Of a stretch of 64,000 bases of DNA, positions 60,808 to 64,000 are shown in pieces. The stretch is from Marinobacter sp. X15-166B (GTDB lineage: Bacteria > Pseudomonadota > Gammaproteobacteria > Pseudomonadales > Oleiphilaceae), in assembly GCF_001752365.1 (NCBI RefSeq), contig NZ_MEIY01000001.1, positions 2,986,820-3,050,819 on the forward strand. The letters are read 5' to 3'. The notes under the pieces are model-generated. The model did no database searches and was not told the DNA's origin. It worked only from the letters and a program-made list of their open reading frames with translations. Each line of letters opens with the position of its first letter. Position 1 is the stretch's first letter. Position numbers and translations under genes: made by a program.

Positions 60808-61315
60808 TCACACGCCGGCTGCATGGATTTGCCGGGCTGCATCGGGCACCACGCTTGTGAATTCAACTTTGTTACCCGGGAAGGCGTCAAACAAACGCCG
60901 GTGTTGTTGCAAGCCATATTCGTCCCTTCGTTGTTCGTACGCACACACCCAGTCTATCAAGTTTGCCAGATTCTGCTCCTGCTCTGCTCGCGAACCGAAT
61001 TTTTTCCGGCTCCCACGGACGCTTACGGCAATGGTCAATGCAGGCATGCAGACCTGGATTGAGAAACACCAGTGTTTCGCAATGCGCAAGAATCGGTTCG
61101 ATAATATCGGCGTAGCAACCCTCTATGATCCAGTTGTCATTGGCTGCTATGAAGTCCAACACGGCCTTTATGCTATCAGCCAGTGGCCGACGGTGGACGC
61201 CGGCAGTAAACGCCACCTGATCCAGAGACAGGCACGGGATATCACGACCGGCGGCCAGTTTTCGGGACAAGGTTGTTTTGCCCGCCCCGGCATTGCCCAT
61301 CAGTACGAGTTTCAT
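60808..61315 (-). pseudogene. P-loop nucleoside/adenylate-kinase-like gene with frameshift
   Basis: The first frame starts MKLVLMGNAGAGKTTLSRKLA (Walker A GNAGAGKTT) and runs through NWIIEGCYADIIEPIL and FLNPGLHACIDHCRKRPWEPEKI. After the A6 run at 61000-61005 the conserved continuation (AEQEQNLANLIDWV, then QHRRLFDAFPGNKVEFTSV) lies in the next frame, to a stop at 60808. Removing one A would restore one protein of about 168 residues, the usual length of this AAA-18-like kinase family. Either recent inactivation or a sequence error. Confidence 0.8.
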
Positions 61316-61361
61316 CTTGGGGCCCTTTTGGTAACGTCGGGACCGGAGACTGGTGACGGTT

Positions 61362-61859
61362 TCAAGAGTTCCGATCCTCCAGGCCTAATCGGCGGTGCCA
61401 AGCGGCAAGCGATTCGCGTGGGTACTCATCTACCATCGTGTCGTGTGGGGCCGTCTGCACATTGACCCAGCTGGCTTTTGATTCCAGCATCATATGAGTC
61501 CGCTCGGGGGGCACGGGTAAATCGGTGTCGATGGCGGAGGCAAACGGATGCACCAACTCCGGCCATCTCGGATCCCACAGCCACAGTGCACTCCCACACT
61601 GTTTGCAGAAGTGCCGTTGCCCGGGGCTTTGCTGAGGTTCTCCGGTGTTGGCATTCGGGATCACGGCCTGGTAAACACTTATGAACTTCTCGCCTTCAAC
61701 CGCCAGAGTTGCGTAGTCTCCGCCCAGATTGATCGCAAAGCCGCCACCGCCTGCCGTTTTCCGGCAAATCGAGCAGTAGCACAGGTTGAACGGGTAGGGG
61801 TGGGGGGAGTCAAGGGTGAAACGGACGCTGCCACAGTGACACGAACCTGCAAGTTGCAT
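61362..61859 (-). CDS. GFA-family zinc protein (CENP-V/GFA domain)
   Basis: A 165-residue protein with the GFA fold. Zinc ligands are CHCGSVRF, CYCSICRK and FCKQCGSALW. Members include glutathione-dependent formaldehyde-activating enzymes, but most are of unknown substrate. It is a standalone gene upstream of the P-loop kinase on the same strand. Confidence 0.9.
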   Translation of the reverse strand: MQLAGSCHCGSVRFTLDSPHPYPFNLCYCSICRKTAGGGGFAINLGGDYATLAVEGEKFISVYQAVIPNANTGEPQQSPGQRHFCKQCGSALWLWDPRWPELVHPFASAIDTDLPVPPERTHMMLESKASWVNVQTAPHDTMVDEYPRESLAAWHRRLGLEDRNS

Positions 61860-61902
61860 GAGCTACCCTCCATCGGGCGACGCGTGAGCGGATATTGTCA
61901 GG

Positions 61903-62793
61903 CTACAGGCGCGCCAGAGTGAGCGCCAGGGTTTCAGTGATGCGGGCGTTGAGCTTCAGGTCGGCCAGACCGTCTGCGCGGGTATGGCCCAGGTTCAAGG
62001 TGGCCATCGGTATCCCCCAGTCCGCTGCGTGGCGGCAGAACCGGAATCCGGAGAACACCATCAGCGAAGAGCCGACCACCAGCAGGGCATCGCTGGACTG
62101 CAGGGCCGCCAGGGCTGCAGCCAGCCGGGGTTTGGGCACATTGGCACCGAAAAACACCACATCCGGCTTGAGGATGCCACCACACTGATGGCAATCGGGG
62201 GTGCGGAATTCGCTGAAATCGAGTTCCAGGTCAGCGTCCCCATCCGGTGCAGCCTGGGCGGTAAAGTGGCGAAAATCCGGGTTGAGTTGCCAGCAGCGCT
62301 GGTGCACCTGACATCGGGCCATGCGCTCGCCACAACCCATGCACACCACCTCATCGGCGCGACCGTGCAGATCAATCACTTGGTGGCTGCCTGCTCGCTG
62401 ATGCAGGCGATCGACGTTCTGGGTGACCACCTGGCCTATGTAGTCGCGGCGTTCCAGTTCGGCCAGGTGCCGATGGGCACTGTTGGGTTGGGCGTCGCGG
62501 ACGACTGGCCAGCCGATCAGACTGCGGCCCCAATACCGCTGGCGTACCTGGAGATGCGCCATGAAGTCCTGATGCTGCACCGGTGGTCGTCGTTTCCAGG
62601 CGCCGTTGCGGTCGCGATAATCCGGGATGCCGGAATCGGTGCTCAGGCCAGCGCCGGTCAGCACAAACGTGCGAGGGTGACGGTCCAGAAAATTCGCGAG
62701 TCGATCCGCGGCCTCATCCAGAGTATGGGTCGGCAGGGGTGCGCTGGAGGCGGGAGGCGGTCGCGCGCCGATCGGATCTTTGGCGAGGCTCAT
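61903..62793 (-). CDS. Sir2-family NAD-dependent protein deacetylase
   Basis: A 296-residue sirtuin of the bacterial class II type. GAGLSTDSGIPDYRDRNGAW binds NAD, QNVDRLHQRAG and the catalytic His in DLHGRADEVVC follow, and CMGCGERMAR with CHQCGGILKPDVVFFG bind zinc. Class II sirtuins may act as delipoamidases or ADP-ribosyltransferases as well as deacetylases. Confidence 0.93.
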   Translation of the reverse strand: MSLAKDPIGARPPPASSAPLPTHTLDEAADRLANFLDRHPRTFVLTGAGLSTDSGIPDYRDRNGAWKRRPPVQHQDFMAHLQVRQRYWGRSLIGWPVVRDAQPNSAHRHLAELERRDYIGQVVTQNVDRLHQRAGSHQVIDLHGRADEVVCMGCGERMARCQVHQRCWQLNPDFRHFTAQAAPDGDADLELDFSEFRTPDCHQCGGILKPDVVFFGANVPKPRLAAALAALQSSDALLVVGSSLMVFSGFRFCRHAADWGIPMATLNLGHTRADGLADLKLNARITETLALTLARL

Positions 62794-62877
62794 AACTCGG
62801 TCCTTCTACACAGAAAACGGCCATTTTTTTCAATTTCTACCGACGGGCCGCGCCGACCTGGGCGGTCCGGACATGCG

Positions 62878-63318
62878 TCATGTGATTTTTTTACAAAACT
62901 CGACTATTCGAAAAGTCTCTTTAAAACCAACCGCATGAAAAAACTTTTGCGCGTCGAGATTGTCCAGCTCTGTGTCGGTTGCCAGTTCAGTAAAACCGTT
63001 TTGTTTGCACCAGTCCAGTATGGATTTGATAAGCTTTTTGCCCAGACCCCGGCCGCGATATTGCTCTTCGATATATAACCCTTCGATATAGGCCACGGGG
63101 CTGCTCAAACAGCCATCCACCACGTTTCGAGATGATAATTCAACCAAGCCAATAATGTGATGGTTTTCGTCTGCAATGAAATGGCAAAACCATTCGTTAT
63201 CCTGGTAGATTCGCTCCATTTCCATGCTATGGAATTCGTCGGACACGGAGTTGTAAACCGCATTCCGGTATTTTTTCCATAGCGAAAATTTGTTTTTTTC
63301 GATTTTGGTTAACTGCAT
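62878..63318 (-). CDS. GNAT-family N-acetyltransferase
   Basis: A 146-residue acetyltransferase. The acetyl-CoA loop is QYRGRGLGKKLIKSILDWC, preceded by the VAYIEGLYIEEQ strand, with an aminoglycoside-acetyltransferase-like C-terminal FFHAVGFKET. Target unknown. It is AT-richer than the adjacent sirtuin gene. Confidence 0.9.
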   Translation of the reverse strand: MQLTKIEKNKFSLWKKYRNAVYNSVSDEFHSMEMERIYQDNEWFCHFIADENHHIIGLVELSSRNVVDGCLSSPVAYIEGLYIEEQYRGRGLGKKLIKSILDWCKQNGFTELATDTELDNLDAQKFFHAVGFKETFRIVEFCKKIT

Positions 63319-63517
63319 AGGGTCACCAATCCGTAGTGCTGATGTATAAAATAGCGCAAGGGGCCCCGGTCCAAAGCTGCACGCAGGCGCCAGTGCCAGT
63401 CGAGCTTACGCCATCCGCGATCGCGCTCGGGCCCAAGCGACTGGCCGGCTGGCCCCGAAACTGCCGAATGCGCTCCAGCCACAGGATAGACGGCTGCCGG
63501 CAGGACTGTTTCGTCGC

Positions 63518-64000
63518 TCACTGGTGAGGCGTAAGCCGCAGCAGGCGACCGTCGGGCTTGTCTTCCAATACCCACAGAGCGCCGTGAGGCCCCAGCTCCA
63601 CCTCGCGGATGCGTTCACCCATGGCAAAGCGCTCTGCTTCTTCGGCCTGATGACCTTCGATGCTGATTCGTAACAGCGACTCCGACCTGAGTCCGCCAAT
63701 AAAGGCCTGGCCCTGCCAGTCGGGAAACATGGCGCCGTAATAAATGGCCAGACCTGAAGGGGCCACAGTCGGCACCCAGTAAACTTCCGGGGCATGGAAT
63801 TCCGGTCGCCGGTCGTGATCGGGAATGGGAAAGCCGGAGTACTGATCCCCCCAGGAGACCACCGGCCAACCGTAGTTCTCGCCCGCTATGGTCAGGTTAA
63901 ATTCGTCGCCGTGTCTGGGGCCCATTTCATGGGTCCACAGCTGCCCCTGTCGGTCGAACGCTATACCCAGCGGATTGCGATGGCCGAGTGACCAGAAGGT
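63518..64000 (-). CDS. Second PQQ-dependent sugar dehydrogenase, 5' end off the window
   Basis: The frame is open from the right edge to a stop at 63518-63520, giving 160 residues. It shows [30 protein letters not shown] and [17 protein letters not shown], typical of YliI/Asd-type soluble aldose dehydrogenases. The N-terminal half lies outside the window. It differs from the complete enzyme at 59025-60302. Confidence 0.88.
   Translation of the reverse strand, partial: TFWSLGHRNPLGIAFDRQGQLWTHEMGPRHGDEFNLTIAGENYGWPVVSWGDQYSGFPIPDHDRRPEFHAPEVYWVPTVAPSGLAIYYGAMFPDWQGQAFIGGLRSESLLRISIEGHQAEEAERFAMGERIREVELGPHGALWVLEDKPDGRLLRLTPHQ

Noticed and set aside
61984-63078. 364-codon plus-strand frame
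   Set aside because: Antisense shadow of the sirtuin and acetyltransferase genes.

Overview
The window appears to come from a marine or halophilic gammaproteobacterium (Oceanospirillales/Alteromonadales-like). This rests on a P2-type prophage beside a tRNA-Cys remnant, TRAP transport, NtrC-family sigma54 regulation and PQQ sugar dehydrogenases. The species cannot be named from the sequence. Most of the window is GC-rich; about 25.7-29.8 kb is visibly more AT-rich.

Region 1 (1 to about 25.3 kb) is most of a P2-like (Peduovirinae-type) prophage. On the minus strand the left edge holds a TOPRIM primase that runs off the window, small early genes and a tandem Ogr/Delta zinc-finger activator. A LexA-like repressor and a WYL-BRCT protein follow on the plus strand. 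The late genes then lie in P2 order read from right to left: Q and P on plus; O N M L X, lysis genes, R S, V W J I H, an Mtd-like C-type-lectin receptor-binding protein, FI FII E/E' T U D on minus. The three expected late-operon starts (O/P, V, FI) each carry the same dyad, TTGT-N13-ACAA, a strong candidate for the Ogr-type activator site. E/E' keeps the programmed -1 frameshift heptamer. The right end has a terminator, a cos-like sequence, a cluster of GTTACAC repeats and a 3' fragment of tRNA-Cys that marks the attachment site. The integrase and the other att site must lie to the left of the window.

Region 2 (25.3-30.5 kb) is AT-richer: a gene-poor stretch, a 3-hydroxyisobutyrate-dehydrogenase-like enzyme, an aldehyde dehydrogenase, an M20 amidohydrolase and a decayed PfkB sugar kinase.

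Region 3 (30.6-38.8 kb) is a self-contained sigma54 module. It has a PAS/AAA+/HTH enhancer-binding protein, an 18-bp palindrome, a consensus -24/-12 promoter, a complete dipeptide-type ABC importer and a nitrilase-superfamily amidase. It probably imports and hydrolyses an amide- or peptide-like compound.

Region 4 (39-46 kb) is a stress-type patch: metallothionein, a frameshifted membrane protein, a sigma54 activator with a degenerate receiver domain, a PRC-barrel protein, a metallo-beta-lactamase/rhodanese protein, CsbD, a macrodomain protein and an alpha/beta hydrolase. Sigma54-like promoters precede the PRC-barrel and CsbD genes.

Region 5 (46.1-54.7 kb) is a complete four-carbon acid-sugar (erythronate/threonate) catabolic operon, ltnD-otnK-otnC-otnI-denD, followed by a three-part TRAP transporter. 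A second beta-hydroxyacid dehydrogenase converges on its end.

Region 6 (54.8-64 kb) holds a monooxygenase-like protein, a MacB-type efflux system, a PQQ sugar dehydrogenase with a cytochrome c, a frameshifted P-loop kinase, a GFA-family protein, a sirtuin, a GNAT acetyltransferase and the 3' part of a second PQQ sugar dehydrogenase cut by the right edge.
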